From positions 1-22,740 of the IMG/VR virus record IMGVR_UViG_3300012209_000384: a stretch of DNA of 22,740 nt, one strand, 5' to 3'. Under the pieces are notes generated by a model. It was given only the letters and a program-made list of their open reading frames with translations, did not search any database and was not told the DNA's origin. This document shows positions 13,103 through 20,266 of the stretch, piece after piece (within the stretch, counting starts at the first letter, position 1; the number at the start of each line of letters is the position of its first letter). This DNA comes from a virus. Position numbers and translations under genes: made by a program.

Positions 13103-16100
13103 GGGCCCAGCACCTTGGCCAGTCCGCCGTTCACCCGGATGTGCTCCTTGATCAGCGAGATCAGGTCCCTCATCACGCCAGCGGAGCTGTCCACGCCCAG
13201 CTCGACCTTCAGCACACCGCTGCCCACGGCGCCGAACGCCGGCCCGGCTGCATGAGGCTGGGTGTGCGGGTAGACGTGGCTGCCCTGCGGCAGCCGGACC
13301 AGCTCGCGGCCGTACTCGCCGACCGTGGCCCAGCCGCCGCCGATGCCGCCCGTGCCGTAGCCCACGTAGGTGCCGCCCGACACCAGGCCGGGGATCCTGT
13401 CCGGGCTGCCGTAGCTCGCCGCGATGTACCGCTCGGAGGAGATCAGGTTGTCGACCGGGCTCCAGATGTTGCCGTGCCCCGCCATCATGTAGGCCCGGAA
13501 CGTGGCCGGCATCATCTGCGCGATGCCGCTGGCGCCGCTGGGGTTCTGGGCCCTGGAGTCGCCGCGGGACTCCTTGCTGACCAGCACGCCCATGTCATGA
13601 GCCCACGAGGAGGGCTTACCGGAGATGCCCAGGGACTGCGCGATCCAGGAGCCGACCGTCCCGCCCGGGGCCGCGCCGCCCGCGCCCTTCGGGAACCCGC
13701 CCGGCGGTACGCCGGTCCACAGCAGCGGCATGCCGCGGATCCCCATCAGGATCGGGCCCATCCCGCCGCCCTGGCTGATGACGGTGTTCATGTCCTTGAC
13801 GATGGCCACGTGGCCAGGGTCCGGGCCGCCGCCCATAGAGTGGTAGAACGCCAGGCCGCCAGGCTGCGGGCCGGAGCGCCTGACCCAGGATCCCTGAGCC
13901 TCCGACGTCCGGGGGGCGTGGATGCCGAATCGCGAGTAGACAGCCTGGGTGAATCCCGAGCAGTCGGCGCCTCCGGGGACAGCAGTACCGCCCCACACGT
14001 ACGGGATCTTCCCGATCCAGGACTCGGCGTACTTCACGATCTCGCCGGCACCGCCGCCCAGCTGGCCGCCGGCGATCAGGCTCTTCACGAACTTCATGGC
14101 CTGGCCGACGATGGTCTTCGGGATCCCGATCATCATCTTGGCCAGGTCAGCCGCCGCGGGCGAGCCGATCAGCTTCATCAGGTCATTGCCGAGCGCGGTG
14201 GTGTTGCCGGTCAGCAGCGCGGAGCCGATGCTGACCGCGTCCTTGGCCCAGTTGAACGCGCTCTTGCCCGCGTTGACGATCGCCGAGATCGGGTTCGGGA
14301 TGCCGCCAGAGGCGTACCCGGGCACGCCGACCGCGGAGAAGAACGGGGCCAGGATCTTGGAGTGGGCCGCCGAGACCACCGTCTCGTCCTTCGACACCCG
14401 GGCCAGCACGTCATCAGAGATCGGGCCGGTGCCCCGGGTGATCCTGCCGCCCCCGGCAAGGCCGGGCACGGACTTCAGCTTGGGGCCCCCGATTGCCCCC
14501 ATGACGTCATTCCAGAACCGCACGATACCGCCGTCATAGACGGTCTTGATAAGGAAGTTAACCGGTCCCTTGAAAATCCCTTCTAGCTTGTTCCAGGTGG
14601 TCTTCAGGGTGTTCACCGAAGAGTCAAAGCCGCCCTTTATGGCGCCCAGCGTGCTGGAGATGAAGTTCTTGATGTTATTCCAGGTGCCCTTGACCCCGTT
14701 GTAGATGTCGTTCCAGCCCCTGGAGAATACGCCGGTAACGGTGGAGATGATGTTGCGGAAGCCGCTGATTTCGGCATTCCAGAAGGAAGCGAGCCAGCCC
14801 TTGATCGCATTCCACACGTTCTTGACGGTGCTGAATACGGAGTTCCAGCCGTCCGAGAACAGCTTCTCGACGTTGGAGAGCGTCGACTTGAAGAAGCCGA
14901 AGATGACATTCCAGATCGACTTGAAGAAATTGAGTATATTATTCCAGGTCTTGACGATGAACGCCCAGATGTCATTGTGGTACTTGACGATCAGCCCGGC
15001 CGGGCCGAGCAGCAGCGGCCACCACTGCTTGGCAAAGGACAGGATGTCATTCCAGATCCTGACGACGAAGTTCTTCACTTCATTCCAGGTCTTGACGATG
15101 AAGGCCCAGATCTGGGTGTGGTACTTCACGATGACCGCGGCGAGCAGGAGGGCGGCGGTGGCGATGGCGACGAACGGGTTCGTGTTCATCGCGATGGTCA
15201 GGAGCTTCCAGGCGATGACCGCCCCGGCCAGCACCGGCAGCATCGGCTGCAGCGCGCTGCTCAGCAGCTTGGTGATCCAGGTGACGACCGTGACGATCGC
15301 CGGGGCCAGCGCGATGAAGATCTTCAGGATCGCCGTCAGCACGGCGGTGGCCTGCCCGGTGAGTACCGCCAGGAACTGGGCGAACAACCCGATGATCTTC
15401 GGCAGGACCGGGGCCAGCCCGATGACCAGGGTGTTGACCAGCTTCGCTATCAGCGGGGCTATCTGGCCGACGGCATTGGCCAGCACGAACATGACACCGC
15501 TGTTCTCCAGCACGGTGAAGACCTGGCCCAGGGACTTCGCGAGGACCGTAACGGCCGGGGACAAGGCCACGAAGAGCCTGGCCAGCGTCTGGAGCACGCC
15601 GGAGATGCTGGCCAGGACGGCCCCGGCCAGCTGGGCCAGGATGCCGAAGACGATCTTGATGGCGGGCTCCAGCGCCTTGAAGGCGCCCATGATGGCGACG
15701 AGCACCGGGGCAAGATTCGTGGCCAGGGTGGCGGCGAGCTGGCCGATGATGGGCATCAGGGAGCCGACCAGCTTGACCAGCATGGTCAGGATCTGCATCG
15801 ACGGGCCGATGGCGGGAGCCATGGCGGACAGCATCTTGCCCAGGTCGCGGCCGACCCCTGAGATCGTTGACGCCAGCTGGCCCAGGTAGGGGACAACCGC
15901 CTTCACGATGGTGACCAGCCCCGGCAGGATCCCCCTGACCAGCCCGGTTATCGCATTGACAAAGGGGAGGATGGCCGGGACCGCGGCCCGCATCAGCGGG
16001 ATCAGCTGGGAGAAAACGCCTTCGATGTCCTTGACCACCGGCATGATGACCGGGCCGAGGGTCTTGAACACCCCGGCCAGCTGCGGGCCGATCTGCTTGA

Positions 16101-16491
16101 GGAAACCGCTGATCTGGCTCATCGCGCCGACCACGATGGGCACCAGCGGCTTGACGGTGGCCTGGAGCGTCGAGGTCACCTGCGTGCTCATGCTCTTCGC
16201 AGCCGCCTTGACGACCGGGTTCTTCTCCAGGATGGACGCCGCGAGCTGGCCGACCAGCATGGCGCCCATGCCCGCGCCCGCCACGCCGGCCAGGGCAGGC
16301 ATCGTGGCCAGGGCGGCGGCGCCCGCGGTAACCAGGGCGCCCTGCTTGCCGAACGTGGTCGAGGAAGCGAAGCTCTTAGCGAAGCTGGCGCTGGACTGCT
16401 GCCCAGCCGCCGCAGAGCGCGCCCTGATGGCGTCGTAGGCGCCGGTCGTCGCGTCCTTGACCCGGACGGTGATGTCGACGATGTTCGGGAT
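13099..16491 (-). CDS. Tape measure protein with NlpC/P60 and lytic transglycosylase domains; ATC start proposed
   Basis: 1130 residues from the proposed ATC at 16491 (1067 from the first ordinary ATG at 16302). The extra 63 residues (PNIVDITVRVKDATTGAYDA and on) look like a normal tape-measure N-terminus. Residues ~75-440 are long hydrophobic/amphipathic helices; ~455-665 carry repeated W-rich units (IWNDILSF, IWAFIVKTWNNI). Residues ~818-908 are an NlpC/P60 domain with catalytic C844 (GADCSGF) and H894 (PGHVAIV). Residues ~960-1028 are a transglycosylase SLT domain with E974 (SKESRGD) and SGIAQMMPATF. It sets tail length and may open peptidoglycan during entry. It follows the frameshifted chaperone, as in most siphophages. 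Confidence 0.9.
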   Translation of the reverse strand: MPNIVDITVRVKDATTGAYDAIRARSAAAGQQSSASFAKSFASSTTFGKQGALVTAGAAALATMPALAGVAGAGMGAMLVGQLAASILEKNPVVKAAAKSMSTQVTSTLQATVKPLVPIVVGAMSQISGFLKQIGPQLAGVFKTLGPVIMPVVKDIEGVFSQLIPLMRAAVPAILPFVNAITGLVRGILPGLVTIVKAVVPYLGQLASTISGVGRDLGKMLSAMAPAIGPSMQILTMLVKLVGSLMPIIGQLAATLATNLAPVLVAIMGAFKALEPAIKIVFGILAQLAGAVLASISGVLQTLARLFVALSPAVTVLAKSLGQVFTVLENSGVMFVLANAVGQIAPLIAKLVNTLVIGLAPVLPKIIGLFAQFLAVLTGQATAVLTAILKIFIALAPAIVTVVTWITKLLSSALQPMLPVLAGAVIAWKLLTIAMNTNPFVAIATAALLLAAVIVKYHTQIWAFIVKTWNEVKNFVVRIWNDILSFAKQWWPLLLGPAGLIVKYHNDIWAFIVKTWNNILNFFKSIWNVIFGFFKSTLSNVEKLFSDGWNSVFSTVKNVWNAIKGWLASFWNAEISGFRNIISTVTGVFSRGWNDIYNGVKGTWNNIKNFISSTLGAIKGGFDSSVNTLKTTWNKLEGIFKGPVNFLIKTVYDGGIVRFWNDVMGAIGGPKLKSVPGLAGGGRITRGTGPISDDVLARVSKDETVVSAAHSKILAPFFSAVGVPGYASGGIPNPISAIVNAGKSAFNWAKDAVSIGSALLTGNTTALGNDLMKLIGSPAAADLAKMMIGIPKTIVGQAMKFVKSLIAGGQLGGGAGEIVKYAESWIGKIPYVWGGTAVPGGADCSGFTQAVYSRFGIHAPRTSEAQGSWVRRSGPQPGGLAFYHSMGGGPDPGHVAIVKDMNTVISQGGGMGPILMGIRGMPLLWTGVPPGGFPKGAGGAAPGGTVGSWIAQSLGISGKPSSWAHDMGVLVSKESRGDSRAQNPSGASGIAQMMPATFRAYMMAGHGNIWSPVDNLISSERYIAASYGSPDRIPGLVSGGTYVGYGTGGIGGGWATVGEYGRELVRLPQGSHVYPHTQPHAAGPAFGAVGSGVLKVELGVDSSAGVMRDLISLIKEHIRVNGGLAKVLGP

Positions 16492-16505
16492 TAGATCTCA
16501 CCTCC
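16489..16505 (-). promoter_or_regulatory. Ribosome site and TAATC stop/start overlap of the tape measure gene
   Basis: GGAGGTGAG (16505-16497) is the strongest ribosome site in the neighbourhood. Nine bases after its GGAGG comes TAATC: the chaperone stop TAA (16493-16491) overlaps ATC (16491-16489). The frame behind ATC is open into the tape measure, and the frame just upstream is closed by TGA. A single base change would give the usual TAATG coupling. No ATG, GTG or TTG in this frame occurs before 16302. Confidence 0.7.
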
Positions 16506-17164
16506 CTCATCCCGCCTGGTGCCGAGTTCCTCGATCCTCAGCAGCCTGAGCACCTCCGCTCCCTCGGCCCTGGCCTGGCTCGGCAGGCAGTGGAAGCGGT
16601 CGCAGATGCCGAGGATCGTCTTGGTCTCTATGAGTTCGGCAGGCTCCGTGACAAGCTCGCCAGCTGCTGTGACACCTCCGGGGAAATCCCGCCATTGTTC
16701 GAGCCGCTCAGCAAAGGGGGCGGCACCGAGGCGATCGCGGACATCCAGCCCATCAGGATCTGCATCGTGAAGTCGATGTCCTGGGCGCACAGCCCTGTGT
16801 AGTCGCACGGCTTGCCCGGGTCTTCCGGGTCCTCGGGCCGGTGGTCCGGGCACGGCGTGCCCGGCGTGCCCTGCTTGCGCGACTCACGGCAGACCGCCCA
16901 GGCGATCGGGACCGGCGTGTCGGTGTCGTCATCTTCCAGCAGGTTCCACTCGACGATCGAGCTGGCCAGCAGGTCGAAGACCGAGCCGATATCGCCGGTC
17001 GCCCCGGTGGCCAGCCCGGTCGCCATTATCGACAGCGTGACGAACTCATCGACGGTGACTGACTTGGCGAGGCACTCAAAGCCCTCCATGTCGGGGTCCT
17101 CGAACCTCAGCCGGTACTGCTTGGGCTTACGCCGGTAGCCGGCCTTCGCCTTCTTCGCTGTCAT
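16491..17164 (-). CDS. Tail assembly chaperone GT, -1 frameshift fusion
   Basis: The long chaperone form is made by a -1 shift at the CCCTTTG heptamer (16718-16712). It has 151 residues in the first frame, ending SVPPPL, then 73 residues in the second frame beginning AERLEQWRDFPGG and ending RRDEGGEI, about 224 in all. The second-frame part (ELIETKTILGICDRFHCLPS, LRLLRIEELGTR) has the look of a conserved actinophage T domain and has no start of its own near the overlap. By analogy with lambda G/GT, the minor fusion bridges the tape measure and the tail tube protein during tail assembly and is absent from the mature virion. Confidence 0.85.
16628..17164 (-). CDS. Tail assembly chaperone G (unshifted form)
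   Basis: A 178-residue protein. ATG 17164 is preceded by AGGGAG seven bases upstream and gives a typical MTAKKAKAGYRRKPKQYRLR N-terminus; a GTG at 17224 would add 20 hydrophobic residues without a ribosome site. The core (FEDPDMEGFECLAKSVTVDE, then FVTLSIMATGLATGATGDIG) is the conserved part. It is followed by an acidic stretch (LLEDDDTD) and a Pro/Cys-rich loop (TPGTPCPDHRPEDPEDPGKP) with C95, C105, C120 and C126. The last 27 residues lie beyond the slip site and belong only to this form. It is expected in excess over GT and lies between the tail-tube genes and the tape measure. Confidence 0.85.
   Translation of the reverse strand: MTAKKAKAGYRRKPKQYRLRFEDPDMEGFECLAKSVTVDEFVTLSIMATGLATGATGDIGSVFDLLASSIVEWNLLEDDDTDTPVPIAWAVCRESRKQGTPGTPCPDHRPEDPEDPGKPCDYTGLCAQDIDFTMQILMGWMSAIASVPPPLLSGSNNGGISPEVSQQLASLSRSLPNS
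16712..16718 (-). promoter_or_regulatory. CCCTTTG -1 frameshift heptamer
   Basis: In the G frame the codons are CCC CCT TTG, so the heptamer reads C CCT TTG, a perfect X XXY YYZ. After slipping, both tRNAs re-pair on CCC TTT and the next codon is GCT, which opens the conserved T frame through to 16491. I see no obvious strong stem-loop just downstream; efficiency may rest on the heptamer alone. Confidence 0.85.
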
Positions 17165-17214
17165 GTAGATCTCCCTAGCCAGCCACAGGGCCACGATCAG
17201 GATCTGAGGCCACG

Positions 17215-17616
17215 TCAGCTCCACGTCGGCACGGTGCCGTCGGCCAGCGACCCCGCAGCCGACCAGTTCAGGTCGCCGCCCGCGGCGCGGACCACGGTGT
17301 AATCGGTGTAGAGCACCTCGTTCGGCAGGGTGGCGGCGTTGACCACCATCGACGTGGTCCGGATCACCGCCGACGAGGTGACCTGCCTGAGCACCTTGTG
17401 CGAGCCGGCCGGGTTGAACTGGCCGTTCAGCGTGATGCTGAAGTCGGCCAGCAGGAGCAGCCGCTCGATCGCCGAGGAGTCCAGCCCGGTCACGTCGGTC
17501 ACGGCACGCGGCGTGCCGAACTGCAGGTTGGTGACGTCGTTCCTGATGTCGGTCAGCGACCCGGTGACGTCATCGACGCTCATCGTGGTCCAGGCGATGC
17601 CTGATGCCTTGGCCAT
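17215..17616 (-). CDS. Major tail (tube) protein, paralogue B
   Basis: A 133-residue protein with a strong ribosome site (AAAGGAGG) four to five bases before the ATG. It carries the tail-tube-type motif DVTGL...ERLLLLADFSITLNG (residues ~41-67) and a conserved C-terminal EVLYTDY, DLNW, LADGTVPTW. About 93 of 133 positions match the adjacent upstream gene by eye, so the two are a tandem duplication. It lies directly before the chaperone genes, the usual place of the major tail protein. Either copy could be the main tube subunit; one may be a minor or alternative subunit. Confidence 0.75.
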   Translation of the reverse strand: MAKASGIAWTTMSVDDVTGSLTDIRNDVTNLQFGTPRAVTDVTGLDSSAIERLLLLADFSITLNGQFNPAGSHKVLRQVTSSAVIRTTSMVVNAATLPNEVLYTDYTVVRAAGGDLNWSAAGSLADGTVPTWS

Positions 17617-17652
17617 CGTCCCTCCTTTCCCAGAGCCAGGTCCGGAAGGCCA

Positions 17653-18057
17653 TCAGGCCCAGGTCGGGACGGTGCCGTCCGCCAGCACGCCCGGCGAGGA
17701 CCAGTTCAGGTCGCCGCCCGTGGCGCGGGTGATGGCGTAGTCGGTGTACAGCACCTCGTTGGCCAGCGACACCGAGTTCATGCCGATGGTGGTGGTCCGC
17801 TTCACCGAGGTCGACGGCACGGTCCTGAAGACCAGGTGCGCTCCGACAGAGTTCCACTGGCCGTTCAGCGTGATGCTGAAGTCGGCCAGCAGCAGCAGCC
17901 GCTCGATCGCGGCTTTGTCGATGCCGGTGACGTCGGTGACAGCACGCGGCGTGGCGAACTGGAGGTTGGTCACGTCGTTGCGGATGTCGGTGACGGTGGT
18001 GCCGTCTGACAGGTCCACGTTCAGCGTGGTCCAGGAGACTCCTGTGGCCTTCGCCAT
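17653..18057 (-). CDS. Major tail (tube) protein, paralogue A
   Basis: A 134-residue protein with AAGGGATG upstream of the ATG. It shares about 70 percent of its residues with the next gene; the shared core runs from TDIRNDVTNLQF through RAVTDVTG and AIERLLLLADFSITLNGQ, and differences cluster at residues 12-21 and 70-95. The DVTGI...ERL spacing (ten residues) also occurs in the larger tube-like protein encoded at 18533-19288, which suggests a common fold. A 36-base gap with its own ribosome site separates it from paralogue B. Confidence 0.75.
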   Translation of the reverse strand: MAKATGVSWTTLNVDLSDGTTVTDIRNDVTNLQFATPRAVTDVTGIDKAAIERLLLLADFSITLNGQWNSVGAHLVFRTVPSTSVKRTTTIGMNSVSLANEVLYTDYAITRATGGDLNWSSPGVLADGTVPTWA

Positions 18058-18071
18058 GGTTCACATCCCTT

Positions 18072-18533
18072 CTAGCCGCGCTGGAGCGCGGTCGCGAGCC
18101 GGTCCTGGTGGTTGGCGAACGAGTCGACCCAGTCGGCTGCGTTCAGTTCCTGGGCCGGCGTGCCGCGGGGATTCCCGCGCCAGTCGCCCCCGGTGATGAG
18201 GAAGCGCTCCTCGCGCTCCAGCCGCGTCTTGTGCTCCTCGAAGCACCGCTGGCCAGGCGGGTAGGTGAAGGTGGTCATCCCGTCCGCCTGCTTGCCCTCG
18301 TAGTGCGCGCGGGTACGGTCCTCGCGGGCATAGCTGGCCTGGAACGCCCCGAGCGGGCTGGTCTCGTCGATGACCAGCTGGTGGCCGCCGAGGAACTTCT
18401 CGCAGCGGACTTCCTCGCAGGTCGCCGGGCGCCAGTGGGTGCTGACCGGCGCGGCGATCTGGTAGCTCTTGTAGTTCGCCGCAGGCATGCCGGGCTGGAT
18501 CCGGTTGAGCTGCTGAGCGCCGCGGAGGTCCAC
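18072..18533 (-). CDS. Conserved actinophage tail-region protein, unknown function
   Basis: A 153-residue protein starting at GTG in a TAGTG overlap with the upstream tube-like gene; that overlap decides the start, since the frame stays open far upstream as a non-coding shadow. Motifs: MPAANYKSYQIAAPVSTHWR, ATCEEVRC, GAFQASYARED, TYPPGQRCFEEH, LITGGDWRGNPRG and WVDSFANHQDRLATALQRG. C39-x4-C44 and C97-x3-H101 could bind a metal. The pattern is familiar from tail regions of Streptomyces-type phages, where it has no assigned role. It lies between two tube-protein genes, so a tail-assembly or tube-associated role is likely. Confidence 0.75.
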   Translation of the reverse strand: MDLRGAQQLNRIQPGMPAANYKSYQIAAPVSTHWRPATCEEVRCEKFLGGHQLVIDETSPLGAFQASYAREDRTRAHYEGKQADGMTTFTYPPGQRCFEEHKTRLEREERFLITGGDWRGNPRGTPAQELNAADWVDSFANHQDRLATALQRG

Positions 18534-19288
18534 TAGAACACCACCCCGGCGGCGAGGTTGCGGACCAGGATCACGGCGAATCTGGCGTTGGTGAACGTGC
18601 CGGTGGTGACCACCCGGGTCCAGCGGCGGATCAGCGCGTTGTTTGCGGTGGCCACCCGGACGCCGTAGGGGCACATGGCCGGGGTGACCGCGCCGGTCGC
18701 CAGGCCGGTCACGTCGGCGTAGGAGCCCGGGGTGTCCGCGGTGAAGTCCTGCATCTTGACCGTCACCGAGGTCCCGGAGACGCTGAAGACCTGGACGTAG
18801 AGCTGGGCCCCGAAGCTCGCGCCGGCCGCGCCGCTGTCCATCCCGGCGGACGAGGCCGGGGCCGCGTCGAGCTGGATCCCGGCGGTGTGCTGAGTGCCCC
18901 ACTCCAGCCCGAAGCCGTTGGCCTGAAGCGAGCAGACGAAGGAGAACGACCCGTCGGTGCCGCGGGTGCCGTCGTAGTTCAGCTGCTTGGACACCGCCCC
19001 GGCGGCCTCGTTCCCCACCGCCGTGCCCTGGAAGTAGCATCCGACCACGTCCGCGGCAGGCAGCAGGTACAGCCCGGCAGGCACCCCGGCGCCGTAGGGG
19101 TTGAACCACGATGCGAAGTCGAAGCCGCCATCGCGATGACCGCCGAGCCGCTCGTTGGCGCTGGACTTGATGCCGGTCACGTCGAGCGCGGCCGGGCCGC
19201 CGCCGATCTTGGTGACCGCGCTCACGTCACCGGACAAGTCCAGGCCGGACAGGTAGAAGTTGTCGCCCAGCCCCGCCACTTTGGTCAT
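18533..19288 (-). CDS. Tail-tube-like structural protein
   Basis: A 251-residue protein. ATG 19288 is chosen because it makes an ATGA overlap with the preceding gene and has GGAGG upstream; an in-frame codon at 19312 would add eight unlikely residues. Residues ~34-55 (ALDVTGIKSSANERLGGHRD) share the DVTGI-x5-ERL signature of the two small tube paralogues, followed by WFNP. The rest is beta-rich (SFSFVCSLQANGFGLEWGTQ, LYVQVFSVSGTSVTVKMQDF) and ends RFAVILVRNLAAGVVF. It is familiar as a conserved protein of Streptomyces-type phages, sometimes called major tail protein. Its exact share of the tube cannot be told from sequence. Confidence 0.7.
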   Translation of the reverse strand: MTKVAGLGDNFYLSGLDLSGDVSAVTKIGGGPAALDVTGIKSSANERLGGHRDGGFDFASWFNPYGAGVPAGLYLLPAADVVGCYFQGTAVGNEAAGAVSKQLNYDGTRGTDGSFSFVCSLQANGFGLEWGTQHTAGIQLDAAPASSAGMDSGAAGASFGAQLYVQVFSVSGTSVTVKMQDFTADTPGSYADVTGLATGAVTPAMCPYGVRVATANNALIRRWTRVVTTGTFTNARFAVILVRNLAAGVVF

Positions 19289-19767
19289 GGCAGATCGCCT
19301 CCCTGGATCCACATGTCGTTCACCACGACGGGGATCGTCACCGTCATGACGCGGTTCATCTTGCGGTCGATCTCCACGTAGCCCGCCTGGGCGGCCAGCG
19401 CCGTGCCCTCGGCGCCGAGCAGGTCGATGGCCCGGGTGCCGCCTGCGCCGCCCAGGTCGAAGTCAGCGGAGTAGGCGCCGATCAGCCAGGACACGGCGGA
19501 CAGCACGTTCGGGTCGATCGCGTCGAACGGCTGGCTGATGAAGGACGTGTAGACGCGCTGCATCAGCACCAGCAGGCCCGAGGTGCTGGCCAGGCCCGAG
19601 GACTGCACCGGGGCAATGCGGTCCACCCAGACCGCGGCGGTCAGGCCGTTTCCGGGCGCGGACTTCGGCTCGTGGCCGTTGACCGCATCGAAGTAGCCCG
19701 AGGCCGCAGCGTGGCTGACCATCTTGTCGAAGATGGCGGCGATCGCGGCCTCGTTGAAGTTACTCAC
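19285..19767 (-). CDS. Probable tail terminator / tail completion protein
   Basis: A 160-residue protein with a GTG start in a GTGA overlap. N-terminal helix MSNFNEAAIAAIFDKMVSHA, then DAVNGHEPKSAPGNGLTAAV, a RIAPVQSSGLASTSGLLVLM segment with a following RVYTSF strand, and a C-terminal YVEIDRKMNRVMTVTIPVVV strand pair. The helix-strand arrangement, size and position just before the tube genes fit the tail terminator that caps the tube in siphophages. The assignment rests mainly on gene order and general look, not on a diagnostic motif. Confidence 0.6.
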   Translation of the reverse strand: MSNFNEAAIAAIFDKMVSHAAASGYFDAVNGHEPKSAPGNGLTAAVWVDRIAPVQSSGLASTSGLLVLMQRVYTSFISQPFDAIDPNVLSAVSWLIGAYSADFDLGGAGGTRAIDLLGAEGTALAAQAGYVEIDRKMNRVMTVTIPVVVNDMWIQGGDLP

Positions 19768-20006
19768 CAGTAGTGCAGCTCCTCGGCCAGCCGCTCAAGC
19801 TCCTCGGCGATGAAGGAGCGAGCCAGGAGCGTCATCCCGTTCTTCATGACCTCCAGGGCGTCAGCCTCAGGAGGAGCATCCGGCGTGTCCACGACCTCCT
19901 GTGCTAGCGCCCTGGCGCGTGCCAGCAGGGCGCGCTCGACCGGCACCACCGACGCGTCCAGGTGGGTGCGGCGGCGCTCCCTGCGCTGCGGGTCGGGGAC
20001 CGGCAT
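19764..20006 (-). CDS. Small helical connector-region protein
   Basis: An 80-residue protein starting in a TGATG overlap with the upstream gene and ending in an overlap with the next. It is basic at the N-terminus (PQRRERRRTH) and otherwise helical and acidic (ERALLARARALAQEVVDTPD, IAEELERLAEELHYW). No family recognised. The overlaps on both sides and position between connector and tail terminator genes support a head-tail joining or assembly role. The same frame is open further upstream, but those residues are arginine/proline shadow sequence and are left out. Confidence 0.6.
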   Translation of the reverse strand: MPVPDPQRRERRRTHLDASVVPVERALLARARALAQEVVDTPDAPPEADALEVMKNGMTLLARSFIAEELERLAEELHYW

Positions 20007-20263
20007 CAGCGCTCGATCTTGCCCAGGACGACGCCCTGGCTCAGGTCCAGCGCGCTCTTGCGCTCGACGAGCAGGTGATCGCCGCACGTCGGCACCGCGA
20101 CGCAGGCGATCACCTGCTGCGGGCCGATCTGGTGCATCTGCCAGGACGGCGCCAGCGTGATGGCGTCGTTGGCCACCGGGGCCGGGGCAGGACCGCTGCC
20201 GTTGCCCTCGCTGGCGGCCATCTTGCCCTCGGCCAGGCATTGAAGGCACTTGTATGCGGACAT
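20006..20263 (-). CDS. Small cysteine-containing protein, unknown function
   Basis: An 85-residue protein with GGAG shortly before the ATG, three bases after the preceding stop. Cysteines C6 and C9 (CLQC) and C54 and C60 with H63 (CVAVPTCGDH) are arranged as a possible zinc-binding pair of knuckles. Residues ~12-30 are a Gly/Ala/Pro linker. The C-terminal half is beta-like (HLLVERKSALDLSQGVVLGK). Such small cysteine proteins are common among head-tail genes of actinophages with no known role. The overlaps and ribosome site support it as real. Confidence 0.6.
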   Translation of the reverse strand: MSAYKCLQCLAEGKMAASEGNGSGPAPAPVANDAITLAPSWQMHQIGPQQVIACVAVPTCGDHLLVERKSALDLSQGVVLGKIER

Positions 20264-20266
20264 CGG

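Noticed and set aside
13096-15889. Long + strand open frames (496, 394 and 294 codons) opposite the tape measure
   Set aside because: Low-complexity antisense shadows; the leftward frame has clear NlpC/P60, transglycosylase and tape-measure features.
16491-16853. Separate 120-codon gene for the second chaperone frame
   Set aside because: Its first part is arginine/proline shadow of G; only the part after the CCCTTTG site looks conserved, so it is best read as the T part of a frameshift fusion.
17165-17224. Upstream GTG start for the chaperone
   Set aside because: It overlaps the preceding stop but has no good ribosome site and adds a hydrophobic segment; ATG 17164 has AGGGAG at proper distance and a typical N-terminus.
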